Assembly: GCA_947498055.1 (NCBI GenBank)
Contig: CANMJA010000005.1
Location: forward strand, 62,001 to 126,000
Reading direction: 5' to 3'
From: an uncultured Tenacibaculum sp.
Lineage (GTDB): Bacteria; Bacteroidota; Bacteroidia; Flavobacteriales; Flavobacteriaceae
DNA: 64,000 nucleotides
The notes under the pieces are model-generated. The model saw only the letters and a program-made list of their open reading frames with translations, had not been told where the DNA came from and ran no database searches. Below are positions 15,925-24,527 of the stretch, piece after piece. A program made the translations under genes and the position numbers. Every line of letters begins with the position of its first letter. The stretch's first letter is position 1.

Positions 15925-17052
15925 ATTAACTTAACAGAATATTTTAATTTACTAATTAACGACTATACCTTACGAACAATTAGTTTGGGTACTGCAATTT
16001 TAGGAGCAATTTGTGGTATGCTAGGAAGTTTTGCTGTGTTAAGAAAACAGAGTTTATTGGGAGACGCCATTTCGCATGCAGCACTGCCAGGAATTGCAAT
16101 CTCTTTTTTAATAACAGGAACGAAAGAAACAAATGTACTTTTAATAGGCGCTTTAATTAGTGGTTTAATAGGTGCTTTTTGGATTCGTGGTATCACTCGA
16201 AAAACACATTTGAAAACAGATACGGCTTTGGGTTTAATTTTGTCAGTTTTTTTTGGATTTGGAATGTTATTGTTAACTTATATTCAAAAACAACCTTATG
16301 CAAATCAATCTGGGTTAGATAAATTCCTATTTGGTCAGGCAGCAACTTTGTTAGAAAGAGATGTTTGGTTTATGGCAGTCGTAACTTTTATTTGTTTTAT
16401 TGTATTGTTGTTGTTTTGGAAAGAATTTAAAATTTTATTGTTTGATGCAGATTACGCGAAAACTCTTGGTTTTAATGTAAAAGCAATAGATGTAATAATA
16501 ACATCATTTATTGTAGTAGCAATAGTATTAGGCTTGCAAACGGTAGGTGTGGTTTTAATGAGTGCTATGTTATTAGCACCAGCAGCGGCAGCAAGACAAT
16601 GGACAAATAGTTTAGGTATAATGGTTGTTTTAGCTGCTGTTTTTGGAGCTACTTCTGGAGTTGTAGGAACTGCTATTAGTGCAAGTCAGAATAATTTATC
16701 TACCGGGCCAGTTATTGTATTGGTAGCAGCAATATTTGTTGTTTTTTCTTTTATTTTCTCTCCTTCTAGAGGATTGTTATTTAGACAAATTCGATTTATT
16801 CAAAACAGAAAAGATTTAGAACTACATAAAACGTTAGCCTTTATGTTTGAGATTGCTAAAAATCATAAAAATATATCGCATCCACATACAGTTAAAATTT
16901 TGAACAATTTTCATGGTTTTACTAAAAAATCACTAAATAAATTAGAAAATAAAGAATATATAAATATAAACGGTAAAATGTGGTCTATGACTGAAAAAGG
17001 ATATCATTTTGCAGCCAATTTATATAACCAACAAGTAGAAGATAATGAATAG
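15925..17052 (+). CDS. metal ABC transporter permease with C-terminal winged helix (first copy)
   Basis: An ABC-3 type permease (MntB/ZnuB/TroC family) with about eight transmembrane helices and the conserved motif SFAVLRKQSLLGDAISHAAL, then a cytoplasmic tail (about residues 290-370) resembling a DtxR-like winged helix (LNNFHGFTKKSLNKLENKEY). The first conventional start is TTG at 15985, but the open frame extends upstream and encodes YFNLLINDYTLRTISLG, the normal family N-terminus. No ATG, GTG or TTG precedes it, so I place the start at ATT 15925; the exact start codon is uncertain. The stop overlaps the next permease gene by 8 bases. Confidence 0.9.
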   Translation: MNLTEYFNLLINDYTLRTISLGTAILGAICGMLGSFAVLRKQSLLGDAISHAALPGIAISFLITGTKETNVLLIGALISGLIGAFWIRGITRKTHLKTDTALGLILSVFFGFGMLLLTYIQKQPYANQSGLDKFLFGQAATLLERDVWFMAVVTFICFIVLLLFWKEFKILLFDADYAKTLGFNVKAIDVIITSFIVVAIVLGLQTVGVVLMSAMLLAPAAAARQWTNSLGIMVVLAAVFGATSGVVGTAISASQNNLSTGPVIVLVAAIFVVFSFIFSPSRGLLFRQIRFIQNRKDLELHKTLAFMFEIAKNHKNISHPHTVKILNNFHGFTKKSLNKLENKEYININGKMWSMTEKGYHFAANLYNQQVEDNE

Positions 17053-18205
17053 CGCACAAATAGAAATACAGTTAATTGCCAGTTTGGTAGCAATAGCATG
17101 TGCTATACCAGGAACATTTTTAGTGCTACGGAAAATGGCTTTAATTAGCGATGCTATAAGTCATTCTATATTACCAGGCTTGGTTATCGGTTTTTTTATA
17201 ACCAACGATTTAAGTTCTCCTTTATTAATAGTAATGGCAGCTTTATCTGGAGTAATAACGGTAGTTTTAGTAGAGTTTATTCAGAAAACAAAATTAGTAA
17301 AAGAAGACACGGCAATAGGGTTGGTTTTTCCTGCTATGTTTAGTATTGGTGTTTTATTAATTTCAAAATATGCGAACGATATACATTTAGACACAGATGC
17401 TGTTTTAGTAGGAGATTTAACATTGGCACCTTATGATAGAATTTTTATAAATGGATTGGATTTTGGGCCTAAATCTTTATGGGTGATAGGAATCATTTTA
17501 TTAATAACACTAAGTTTATTGATCGCCTTTTTTAAAGAATTAAAAATAAGCACGTTCGATGCTGGTTTGGCAACAGCTTTAGGGTTTTCACCGGCGGTAT
17601 TGCATTACGGACTAATGAGTGTGGCTTCTGTAACTACGGTTGGTGCTTTTGATGCAGTTGGTGCCATTTTAGTAGTTGCTTTAATGATAGCGCCTGCCGC
17701 AATTGCTTATTTATTGACAGAAGATTTGAAAAAAATGTTATTCTTATCTATATTTTTTGGGGTTTTTAGTGCCATTTCAGGGTATTGGTTGTCACATTGG
17801 TTAAATGCTTCTATATCTGGTTCTATAACTACAATACTAGGGTTGGTCTTTTTATTAGTGTATCTTTTTGCTCCAAAAAAAGGACTGATTTCTGTGTCGT
17901 ATAGAAATAAACAGCAAAAAATAGAGGTTTCGTTGTTAACCTTTTTATTGCATTTGAATAATCATACAGAAGAAAGAGAACGTCATATTAATCATTTGAA
18001 TGAACATATTAATTGGCAAAAGGTAAAATCGAAATCAGTGGTCGATTTAGCACTTAGAAACAATATGATAACTCTTTCTGGTAATATTATTTCTTTAACT
18101 GAAAAAGGAAAGAGTTTTACTGATAAAGCAATAGATTATATAATTACGAATGACGATTCAGAAATAGAATCGATGAAAGAAGATTTCTTTTTGTTTAGGG
18201 GGTAG
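17045..18205 (+). CDS. metal ABC transporter permease with C-terminal winged helix (second copy)
   Basis: A 386-residue ABC-3 permease, paralogous to the preceding gene: FLVLRKMALISDAISHSILPGL at the N-terminus, about eight transmembrane helices to residue ~285, then a soluble tail (about 295-386) with a winged-helix-like end (VVDLALRNNMITLSGNIISLTEKGKSF). The two permeases probably form a heterodimer with the ATPase at 14.2 kb. The tails resemble the DtxR DNA-binding fold and are known from related Bacteroidota and spirochaete importers; whether they sense metal or bind DNA is not established. ATG overlaps the previous stop by 8 bases. Confidence 0.92.
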   Translation: MNSAQIEIQLIASLVAIACAIPGTFLVLRKMALISDAISHSILPGLVIGFFITNDLSSPLLIVMAALSGVITVVLVEFIQKTKLVKEDTAIGLVFPAMFSIGVLLISKYANDIHLDTDAVLVGDLTLAPYDRIFINGLDFGPKSLWVIGIILLITLSLLIAFFKELKISTFDAGLATALGFSPAVLHYGLMSVASVTTVGAFDAVGAILVVALMIAPAAIAYLLTEDLKKMLFLSIFFGVFSAISGYWLSHWLNASISGSITTILGLVFLLVYLFAPKKGLISVSYRNKQQKIEVSLLTFLLHLNNHTEERERHINHLNEHINWQKVKSKSVVDLALRNNMITLSGNIISLTEKGKSFTDKAIDYIITNDDSEIESMKEDFFLFRG

Positions 18206-18473
18206 TTAGTTCTTACATATATTAAAAAAAAGGTGAGATGTTTAAGAAATCACTCTTCAATTAAGTTAAAAAGTAAAAACTCTCGATACCCCTTGAATTG
18301 ATAACAAATTATCTTAAATAAGTAAATTACACTAGTTTTTTAATGCATATTTTAAATAGCTATTTCTAAATGATTTTTTAGCCTAGATTCTTTAAGTTTA
18401 TAATGAATCTTATTTATAAATTACGACCTATTAGTAAAAACTAACTGTAGAAATTATCAACTAAATTTATTTA
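18206..18473. other. intergenic region without recognisable genes
   Basis: AT-rich spacer between the importer operon and the ribB promoter region. I see no hairpin with a T-run, no open frame with coding character and no RNA family. The regulatory sites at its right end are listed separately. Confidence 0.5.
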
Positions 18474-18487
18474 TTGACTTAGGTCAA
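18474..18487. promoter_or_regulatory. FNR/CRP-type operator
   Basis: TTGACTTAGGTCAA is a perfect palindrome (TTGAC-N4-GTCAA), the form bound by the Crp/Fnr superfamily. It is centred about 33 bases upstream of the -7 element at 18510-18517, an activator position, and a Crp/Fnr gene is the second gene of the operon. A further TTGAC half site occurs at 18493-18497. Confidence 0.6.
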
Positions 18488-18509
18488 ATAGTTTGACTTG
18501 AAACAATAT

Positions 18510-18517
18510 TAGTTTTG
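18510..18517 (+). promoter_or_regulatory. -7 promoter element of the ribB-crp operon
   Basis: TAGTTTTG fits TAnnTTTG, 27 bases before the ATG. No TTG at the expected -33 spacing, consistent with dependence on an activator. Confidence 0.5.
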
Positions 18518-18544
18518 TAGCTAGAAAACTAAAGATAATTTAAA

Positions 18545-19207
18545 ATGGTAGTTACAGAGTTGGATAAATTAAAAATATTTGGTAATGACAGTCGGGAACG
18601 GTTAGAAAAAGCATTAACGAATCTTCAAAATGGAAAGGGAATTATATTAACTGACGATATATATAGGGAAAATGAAGGTGATTTAATATTCTCTGCGCAT
18701 AATATGACTATTAATCAAATGGCATTGATGATTAGGAAGTGTAGTGGTATCGTTTGTCTATGTATGACGAATGAAAAAGCAGACTTGCTTAATCTGCCAT
18801 ATATGATAAAGGAAAATACAAGTAGTTTTCAAACACCTTTTACTATTTCTATAGAAGCAAAAAAAGGTGTTACTACAGGGGTGTCTGCTAAAGATAGGCT
18901 GAAGACGATTCAAGTTGCTTGCGATGAGAGTACTAAAAGTAGTGATTTAGCTAAGCCTGGTCACATCTTTCCTTTAAGAGCCAATGATAATGGAGTGTTA
19001 GAAAGAAAAGGTCATACAGAAGGAAGTATCGATTTAATGAAATTAGCAGGTTTAAAACCTGAAGCTGTTTTGTGTGAATTAATGAATGATGACGGAACAA
19101 TGGCAAAAAGTGATTCGATTATACAGTTTGCTAAAGAACATGATTTGATTGTGCTATCAATTCAAGATATTATTGAATATCGTAAATTTGTAAGAGACTA
19201 TAAATAA
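18545..19207 (+). CDS. ribB: 3,4-dihydroxy-2-butanone-4-phosphate synthase
   Basis: A 220-residue monofunctional RibB. Conserved acidic loop [14 protein letters not shown] (usually DxxRENEGDL), [14 protein letters not shown], and the C-terminal [15 protein letters not shown] with the catalytic His, then [11 protein letters not shown]. It converts ribulose 5-phosphate to the four-carbon precursor of riboflavin plus formate. It lacks the GTP cyclohydrolase II half found in the usual flavobacterial RibBA, so it may be an extra copy. A Crp/Fnr gene starts directly after its stop, and an FNR-type palindrome lies upstream, suggesting regulated flavin precursor supply. Confidence 0.92.
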   Translation: MVVTELDKLKIFGNDSRERLEKALTNLQNGKGIILTDDIYRENEGDLIFSAHNMTINQMALMIRKCSGIVCLCMTNEKADLLNLPYMIKENTSSFQTPFTISIEAKKGVTTGVSAKDRLKTIQVACDESTKSSDLAKPGHIFPLRANDNGVLERKGHTEGSIDLMKLAGLKPEAVLCELMNDDGTMAKSDSIIQFAKEHDLIVLSIQDIIEYRKFVRDYK

Positions 19208-19798
19208 ATGACAGACTATAATCAACTCGCAAGTTTCATAAAAAAGAATATTGATATTGATGACGAAAATTTAAAAACTGTATTGTCATATTTTAAAACA
19301 ATAAAAAAAAGTAAAAATCAAACGTTACTTCCAAGTGGAAAAAATAGTCAGGTTAGTTATTTTGTGATAAAAGGTTGTTTAAGATTGTTTTATATTGATG
19401 AAGAAGGGAAAGATATTACACGTTATATTGCATTCGAAAATCAATTTGCAACAGAGTTAGTTAGTTTTATAACAAAACAACCTGCTCAAGAATCCATTCA
19501 AGCTATTGAGGATAGTGAACTTTTATATATCACTCATGAAGATTTTAGATATCTTGTAGAAATTATCCCTAAATGGAGAGATTTTTATAATATCTATTTA
19601 GAAAAAGCATATGTAAATAACTCTAAAAGATTAATTTCATTTACTACTCTAAATGCATTAGAACGATATAAACAATTATTTGAAATTAATCCCAATATTG
19701 TAAAACGCTTACCAAATAAGATTGTAGCATCTTATATTAATATATCACAAGAAACTTTAAGTAGAATCAAATCCAAATTCCTGTTAAAGAGGAAATAA
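19208..19798 (+). CDS. Crp/Fnr family transcriptional regulator
   Basis: A 196-residue regulator with an N-terminal cyclic-nucleotide-binding-like beta roll (about residues 25-120, VSYFVIKGCLRLFYIDEEGKDITRYIAF) and a C-terminal helix-turn-helix (about 150-196, LPNKIVASYINISQETLSRIKSKF). There is no Cys cluster for an iron-sulfur centre and no heme-type His signature. The ATG immediately follows the ribB stop, so the two are one operon. The perfect TTGAC-N4-GTCAA site upstream of ribB is its obvious candidate target (inference). Confidence 0.9.
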   Translation: MTDYNQLASFIKKNIDIDDENLKTVLSYFKTIKKSKNQTLLPSGKNSQVSYFVIKGCLRLFYIDEEGKDITRYIAFENQFATELVSFITKQPAQESIQAIEDSELLYITHEDFRYLVEIIPKWRDFYNIYLEKAYVNNSKRLISFTTLNALERYKQLFEINPNIVKRLPNKIVASYINISQETLSRIKSKFLLKRK

Positions 19799-19847
19799 TA
19801 CCGTTTTCAGATCAAATTTCTCATTATATGATAATAAGAGGATAAAT

Positions 19848-19902
19848 TTAAAAAGGGCTAAAAGCAGATAAAAATATGTTTAGTTTTAAATCCCTTTTAG
19901 CC
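19848..19902 (-). terminator. possible terminator of the hydrolase pair
   Basis: GGCTAAAAG (19856-19864) pairs with CTTTTAGCC (19894-19902) across a 29-base loop; on the minus strand a T-rich run follows. The long loop makes it uncertain. Confidence 0.4.
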
Positions 19903-19922
19903 AAAGAATCAAAAAAGAGAAA

Positions 19923-20489
19923 TCAAACCCTATTCAAAACATCTTCAGAAGTAACCACTTCTGCGAATTCTTCATTTAAGTTGGCTAAGGTAGTTTGATG
20001 AATTGTTTCCGCAGAAAAAATTTCTCCATTTATACCTTTTCTATCAAAAGTAGCAGTAGCATCTGCAACAAGAATGGTGTCAAAACCTAAATTACCAGCC
20101 ATTCTGGTAGTGGTAGAAACGCAATGATTGGTAGTTAATCCAACAATCACTAATTTATGAATGTTATTATCTCTTAGCTGTTGTTCTAAATCAGTTCCAA
20201 TAAAACCACTATTTACTTCCTTAATAAGTAAAGGCTCATTATTAATAGGTTTTGCAAAATCTTTTATTTCGAAACCTGGATGCGATTTGTGTAGTTTAGA
20301 ATTTGGTTCTTGTGAACTATGAATAATATGATAAATAGGAAGATGTAGCTCACGCCACTTATGTAATAATAATTCGCATTTTTTTTCTGCATCTTTATTA
20401 TTTCTATTCCCTCCCCAAAAATTTTCGTCATCAAAACCTTTCTGTAAATCAATTAAAAGTAATGCTGTATTTTGGTCTCTTAGTTTCAT
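19923..20489 (-). CDS. cysteine hydrolase (isochorismatase-like family)
   Basis: A 188-residue isochorismatase-fold hydrolase. The catalytic triad is visible: Asp in LLLIDLQKGF, Lys in LLIKEVNSGF, and Cys in LTTNHCVSTTTRMAG, preceded by the cis-peptide region. Family members hydrolyse amides such as nicotinamide, N-carbamoylsarcosine or ureidoacrylate; the specific substrate is not evident. It lies 8 bases after a nitrilase-superfamily gene on the same strand, so the two probably act in sequence on a nitrogen compound, for example nitrile or amide breakdown (inference). Confidence 0.9.
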   Translation of the reverse strand: MKLRDQNTALLLIDLQKGFDDENFWGGNRNNKDAEKKCELLLHKWRELHLPIYHIIHSSQEPNSKLHKSHPGFEIKDFAKPINNEPLLIKEVNSGFIGTDLEQQLRDNNIHKLVIVGLTTNHCVSTTTRMAGNLGFDTILVADATATFDRKGINGEIFSAETIHQTTLANLNEEFAEVVTSEDVLNRV

Positions 20490-20497
20490 TGTAATTT

Positions 20498-21454
20498 TTA
20501 TTTGCTGTTAATAATTTCAATAACTGATTGTCTTTCTTTGTTTAAGGTAAGTTTCGTTACATCGGGTCTAGAATAATGGCCAGAAGGATCAAAGTTTTGA
20601 CGCTCCTCCAATACTTTTTGAAAATCGATAGTACCTACAATTAAATCTTCTTTTCCTGTTACTGGTGGAATAATCCATTCACCATTTGGCCCAGCAATAC
20701 AAGAACCTCCATCGGCTAAAACCTGCGGAGCATTTTTTATGATTTCTTCGTAATTAGGAGTGTCTTTAGGAAAATCATCAATAGTCATATAGCCACTTAC
20801 AGAAACCACAAAAGATCTAGATTCTTTGGCAATAAACTTGGTTATATCTATCGTATTTCTTTCTGCTCCAGGCCATACGGCTATATGTAGGTTTTCTCCC
20901 TGAGCATATAAAGAAGTTCTAGGTAAAGGCATCCAGTTTTCCCAACAATTTAATCCACCAACAGTAAATTGTTTTAAAGGATGAACCGTTAATCCGTTTC
21001 CATCACCAGGAGACCAACTTAGACGTTCTTCGTAAGTCGGTTGTAATTTTCTGTGTACAGATTTTATTTCACCATCGGTATTTATATATACTAAAGAGCA
21101 ATACAAACTATGTCCTCCACGATTTTGTGCTCTTTCAATAATACCTAAATAGATAGCGATTTTATGTTCTTTCGCCAAAGAACAAATTTCATCTAATTCT
21201 CCGCTTTCAATTTGAATAGCATTTTTAATATAGTGCGCATGAATTTCTTTTTGCATTTGAGATTCAAATTCTGCAGCATGAGTTATAGATAACCAAAATG
21301 GGTAGCCTGGAATAAAACTTTCACCAAAAACTACTAATTCACAACCTTCATTGGCAGCTTTAACAATGTATGATTTTGTTTTTTCAATAGTTAATTTTTT
21401 GTTTAACCATATAGGCGAAATTTGAGCCATTCCTATTTTTAAAGTGTTTTCCAT
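20498..21454 (-). CDS. nitrilase-type carbon-nitrogen hydrolase
   Basis: A 318-residue member of the nitrilase superfamily. The Glu-Lys-Cys triad is clear: Glu in VVFGESFIPGYPFW, Lys in SVHRKLQPTYEERL, and Cys in GGLNCWENWMPL. The CWEN context and the GYPFW stretch point to the true nitrilase branch (nitrile or cyanide hydrolysis to acid plus ammonia) rather than amidases. Length is normal for the branch. It heads a two-gene unit with the cysteine hydrolase downstream. Substrate not identifiable from sequence. Confidence 0.92.
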   Translation of the reverse strand: MENTLKIGMAQISPIWLNKKLTIEKTKSYIVKAANEGCELVVFGESFIPGYPFWLSITHAAEFESQMQKEIHAHYIKNAIQIESGELDEICSLAKEHKIAIYLGIIERAQNRGGHSLYCSLVYINTDGEIKSVHRKLQPTYEERLSWSPGDGNGLTVHPLKQFTVGGLNCWENWMPLPRTSLYAQGENLHIAVWPGAERNTIDITKFIAKESRSFVVSVSGYMTIDDFPKDTPNYEEIIKNAPQVLADGGSCIAGPNGEWIIPPVTGKEDLIVGTIDFQKVLEERQNFDPSGHYSRPDVTKLTLNKERQSVIEIINSK

Positions 21455-21672
21455 TTTTGGTTGTGTTTAGTTATATAGTAATACAAGGATAATTTAGAAT
21501 CTTAATTTCAACTTACTAGTTTTTTTGAAAAAAAGAAAGAATATAGCACAAAATGAATCGTGTAATTCACTAACGAAGATATATAAAAAGGATCAGCTTA
21601 TTTCGTTTATTAACGATAAAATAACAGATTTATAATTCTTGTAAATATCTATTGTAGAAGCAAGAGATTATA

Positions 21673-21697
21673 GGTGCAAATACTGTATGTGTGCACC
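21673..21697. repeat. inverted repeat upstream of the secreted-protein operon
   Basis: GGTGCA and TGCACC (21673-21678, 21692-21697) flank 13 bases, about 65 bases before the likely start at 21763. It could be an operator for the AraC regulator encoded in the operon; weak evidence. Confidence 0.3.
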
Positions 21698-21762
21698 AAT
21701 ACTCTTTGTTTCTTAAGTGGTTTATTGTTGTTTTACACTCGAATTATAAAAACAATTATTTT

Positions 21763-22455
21763 ATGAAAAAATTAATTATTAAATCATTAGTACTTTTCTT
21801 AATAAGTACAATTGTATTTGCACAAGAAGGAAAAAAAACATTTACTTTTAAAAAAGGGGAGGTGATGGATGTTCTATTACTGAGTACAAATACGAATTCA
21901 AATAAGTTATTTGAAAGGTATAAGAAAACAGCTTTTCCAGTAGCTTTTAATTATGGTTATAAACCGCAACCAAGTTTTGCAATAAAGGAGTTAATTTTAG
22001 GAAACCATGCTCCAAGTAGTTTGATAATAGGAAAATGGGCAAGTAAACAAAAAAGAGAAGGGTTTTTAAAAAGTATTGTTGATGAGGTTCCAGATTTTCA
22101 TAAACAAAGAAGAGAATTATTTCAATATTTTGGACTTACCTATTATCAAATACCAAAGGACATAGAATTTTCTATAGATGCAAAAAAATATACTATTGCT
22201 ACTGCTTTATGGACTAAAAAGAAGAAAAATATTGCAAGATTTACTAGTAAATGGGAAAAAGAAATTAAGAAGCATGGAGGAAAAATAATAATCAAACTAA
22301 AGAATGGAACATCTCCAACAGGATATTATTATAATTCAGATGTTTTTTATATTATTGAATGGAAAAATGAAGAAGTCTTTCAAGTTTTTTCTGAAAAATA
22401 TCCATTACCAAGTTATGAGTTTTTAGCAAATGTTCATCAATTTGTAATTAAATAA
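21763..22455 (+). CDS. secreted protein of unknown function
   Basis: A 230-residue protein from the ATG at 21763, chosen because it opens a good signal peptide (MKKLIIKSLVLFLISTIVFAQ); an earlier ATG at 21691 would add 24 residues of poor quality. The mature part is basic and alpha/beta, with paired stretches beginning KGEVMDVLLL and TALWTKKKK that suggest two similar halves of a dimeric alpha/beta-barrel type (DUF1330-like is possible but unproven). It leads a three-gene unit with a membrane AraC regulator and a DUF2911 protein. Role unknown. Confidence 0.75.
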   Translation: MKKLIIKSLVLFLISTIVFAQEGKKTFTFKKGEVMDVLLLSTNTNSNKLFERYKKTAFPVAFNYGYKPQPSFAIKELILGNHAPSSLIIGKWASKQKREGFLKSIVDEVPDFHKQRRELFQYFGLTYYQIPKDIEFSIDAKKYTIATALWTKKKKNIARFTSKWEKEIKKHGGKIIIKLKNGTSPTGYYYNSDVFYIIEWKNEEVFQVFSEKYPLPSYEFLANVHQFVIK

Positions 22456-22485
22456 AACAGTCTTATAAATCATTAATCAATTTAC

Positions 22486-23592
22486 ATGCAAACAATATTA
22501 AATCAACTTGTTTATTTTGGTTTTTTTCAAAGTGTTTTTTTATTAGTGACCTATTTTGTGTCTTCAAAAAAAAGAAAATATATCAATGAATTTATGATTG
22601 TTTTTGTTTTTGTTGTTACAATTGGGTTGTTAGGTAAAGTAATATACAATACGGGTGTCTTTGGAGAAAATTTTAGATTTATATCATTATCGGAACTTTC
22701 AGCATTACTTTTTGGGCCAACAATATATCTTTTTACGAATTCAATTTTACATAAAACAAAATTTTCTAAAACAGATTTAATACATTATGTACCAGGAATA
22801 TCGTATTCTTTATTTGTTTTCATATACTTTGTAATTCCTGAAGATATGGTTCTTGGTGATAGAATTAAAACAGGAGAACTTCAAAGAGTTATTTATGCTT
22901 GTCATGCAGTAGGTTTAATTGTGAATATTACGTATTGGTATTTAGGAGTAAAAGTTTTTAAAACATTTATAAGAGCTTCTAAAAATGAGATTTCTTATGA
23001 ACTTCATACTCGTTTTATCACTATGTTTTTATATGTAACAGGTTTTTGTTTATTGCTATGGACAGTTCTTTTAGTAACCAGTTTTTTTGGTTTTCCAATG
23101 TTAGAAAGAAATGCACGTCCTTATATATGGATTGTTTTAACTTTTATTATACTATTTATAAACTATTACTTGATGATATCACCACAAGTACTAAAGGAAA
23201 TTCCAAGTATAAAATTAAAAAAATACACGCAATCTAAGTTGAATGACTCTGATTTAGAAAAACTTAAATTAGAGTTAAACGAATTAATGGTTAAAAAGAA
23301 ACCTTATTTAAATAATAAATTATTAAAAACAGAATTGGCTAAAATGCTAGGAGTTAATAGCCCCGAATTAGCGAGGTTATTAAATGAAAGTATTGGAATG
23401 AATTTTTTTGAGTATGTAAATTACTATCGTATCAAAGAATTTGTAAGTTTAGCAGAAACAGAAAAAGGAAAACAACTTACTTTTTTCGGGTTAGCACAAG
23501 AAGCGGGTTTCAATTCAAAAACAACCTTTAACAAATCATTTAAAAAATTAATGGGAGTTTCTCCTTCCGTTTATTTCACACAAAACACATAA
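22486..23592 (+). CDS. membrane-bound AraC-family transcriptional regulator
   Basis: A 368-residue protein. About seven transmembrane helices occupy residues 1-235, starting near LNQLVYFGFFQSVFLLVTYF. A cytoplasmic AraC-type DNA-binding domain with two helix-turn-helix units covers about 265-365 (LAKMLGVNSPELARLLNES and FFGLAQEAGFNSKTTFNKSFKKLMGVSPSVY). This layout is common in Bacteroidota, where the membrane part is thought to sense a signal directly. It lies between a secreted protein and a DUF2911 gene with gaps of 30 and 1 base, so it may control the group it sits in. Confidence 0.9.
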   Translation: MQTILNQLVYFGFFQSVFLLVTYFVSSKKRKYINEFMIVFVFVVTIGLLGKVIYNTGVFGENFRFISLSELSALLFGPTIYLFTNSILHKTKFSKTDLIHYVPGISYSLFVFIYFVIPEDMVLGDRIKTGELQRVIYACHAVGLIVNITYWYLGVKVFKTFIRASKNEISYELHTRFITMFLYVTGFCLLLWTVLLVTSFFGFPMLERNARPYIWIVLTFIILFINYYLMISPQVLKEIPSIKLKKYTQSKLNDSDLEKLKLELNELMVKKKPYLNNKLLKTELAKMLGVNSPELARLLNESIGMNFFEYVNYYRIKEFVSLAETEKGKQLTFFGLAQEAGFNSKTTFNKSFKKLMGVSPSVYFTQNT

Positions 23593-23593
23593 T

Positions 23594-24427
23594 ATGAAAA
23601 TATATATAGCCATTTTTCTTTCATTGTTTTATGCAATGAGTCAGGCACAATTAAAAACACCGAGTTTAAGTCCGTTATCAAAAACAGAACAGTCCATAGG
23701 TTTTACAAAAGTAATAGTGGAGTATTCGAGACCAAGTGTAAGAGGGCGTAATGTTTTTGGGAAATTAGGATTGCTGCCTTACAACGAAGTTTGGAGAAGT
23801 GGAGCAAATGCAGCCACTAAAATAACTTTTACAAAGCCAGTAAAAATTGAAGGTAATGTTGTTAACAAAGGTAGTTATACAATACTAAGTTATCCAGATG
23901 AAAACTTTTGGAAAATTAAATGGTACAAATATTCTAGTGCTAATTGGAGTAAATATGTAAATAAAGAACCTGTTTTTACTGTACGTGTTCCAGTAATGAA
24001 TGTATCGACTTCTGTTGAAACATTAGAAATACATTTTAATAATGTTGCTTTAAATAGTGCAGAAATGATTATTGAATGGGAAAAAGTGAGATTAGAAATA
24101 CCTATAAAAGTGAATGAAAAAGAACAAATACTAAAATCTATTGATAAAGCTATTTCGGGACCCAATAATTCAGATTATTTTCAAGCAGCATTGTATCTTC
24201 ATGAAACGAAGACAGACTTAAATAAGGCTTTAGAATACATTCAAAAAGTAACAAAGTATGATAATGCACTGTTTTTTCAAGTTGCAAGAGAAGCTATGAT
24301 TTTAAAAGATTTGAAGAAAAATAAAAAAGCTGTATTAGTTGCTAAGAGAGCATTAGAGTTATCTGTAAAAGCAAAGAATGATGATTTTATTCGTTTAAGT
24401 AATAAAATTATTAGAGAGTTAGAGTGA
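23594..24427 (+). CDS. DUF2911 domain protein, secreted
   Basis: A 277-residue protein with a signal peptide (to about SQAQ, residue 18). DUF2911 spans about residues 20-175, shown by SPLSKTEQSIGFTKVIVEYSRPSVRGRNVFG, VWRSGANAATKITF and GSYTILSYP. A helical, TPR-like C-terminal part follows (about 180-277). DUF2911 proteins are frequent in Bacteroidota and of unknown function. It starts one base after the AraC regulator gene, so it belongs to that operon, and a strong terminator follows. Confidence 0.9.
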   Translation: MKIYIAIFLSLFYAMSQAQLKTPSLSPLSKTEQSIGFTKVIVEYSRPSVRGRNVFGKLGLLPYNEVWRSGANAATKITFTKPVKIEGNVVNKGSYTILSYPDENFWKIKWYKYSSANWSKYVNKEPVFTVRVPVMNVSTSVETLEIHFNNVALNSAEMIIEWEKVRLEIPIKVNEKEQILKSIDKAISGPNNSDYFQAALYLHETKTDLNKALEYIQKVTKYDNALFFQVAREAMILKDLKKNKKAVLVAKRALELSVKAKNDDFIRLSNKIIRELE

Positions 24428-24450
24428 TGTTTTAAAAGGTGTATAGTTGT

Positions 24451-24483
24451 AAATGAGCCATAAATTTTATGGCTCATTTTAAA
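24451..24483 (+). terminator. intrinsic terminator after the DUF2911 gene
   Basis: Nearly perfect hairpin with arms AAATGAGCCATAAA and TTTATGGCTCATTT, ending in T. It could also serve the minus-strand peptide gene at 24528-24733. Confidence 0.8.
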
Positions 24484-24527
24484 AATATCAAAAAACAAAC
24501 TTTAATGTTCTTTATAAAAGTTGTGTG

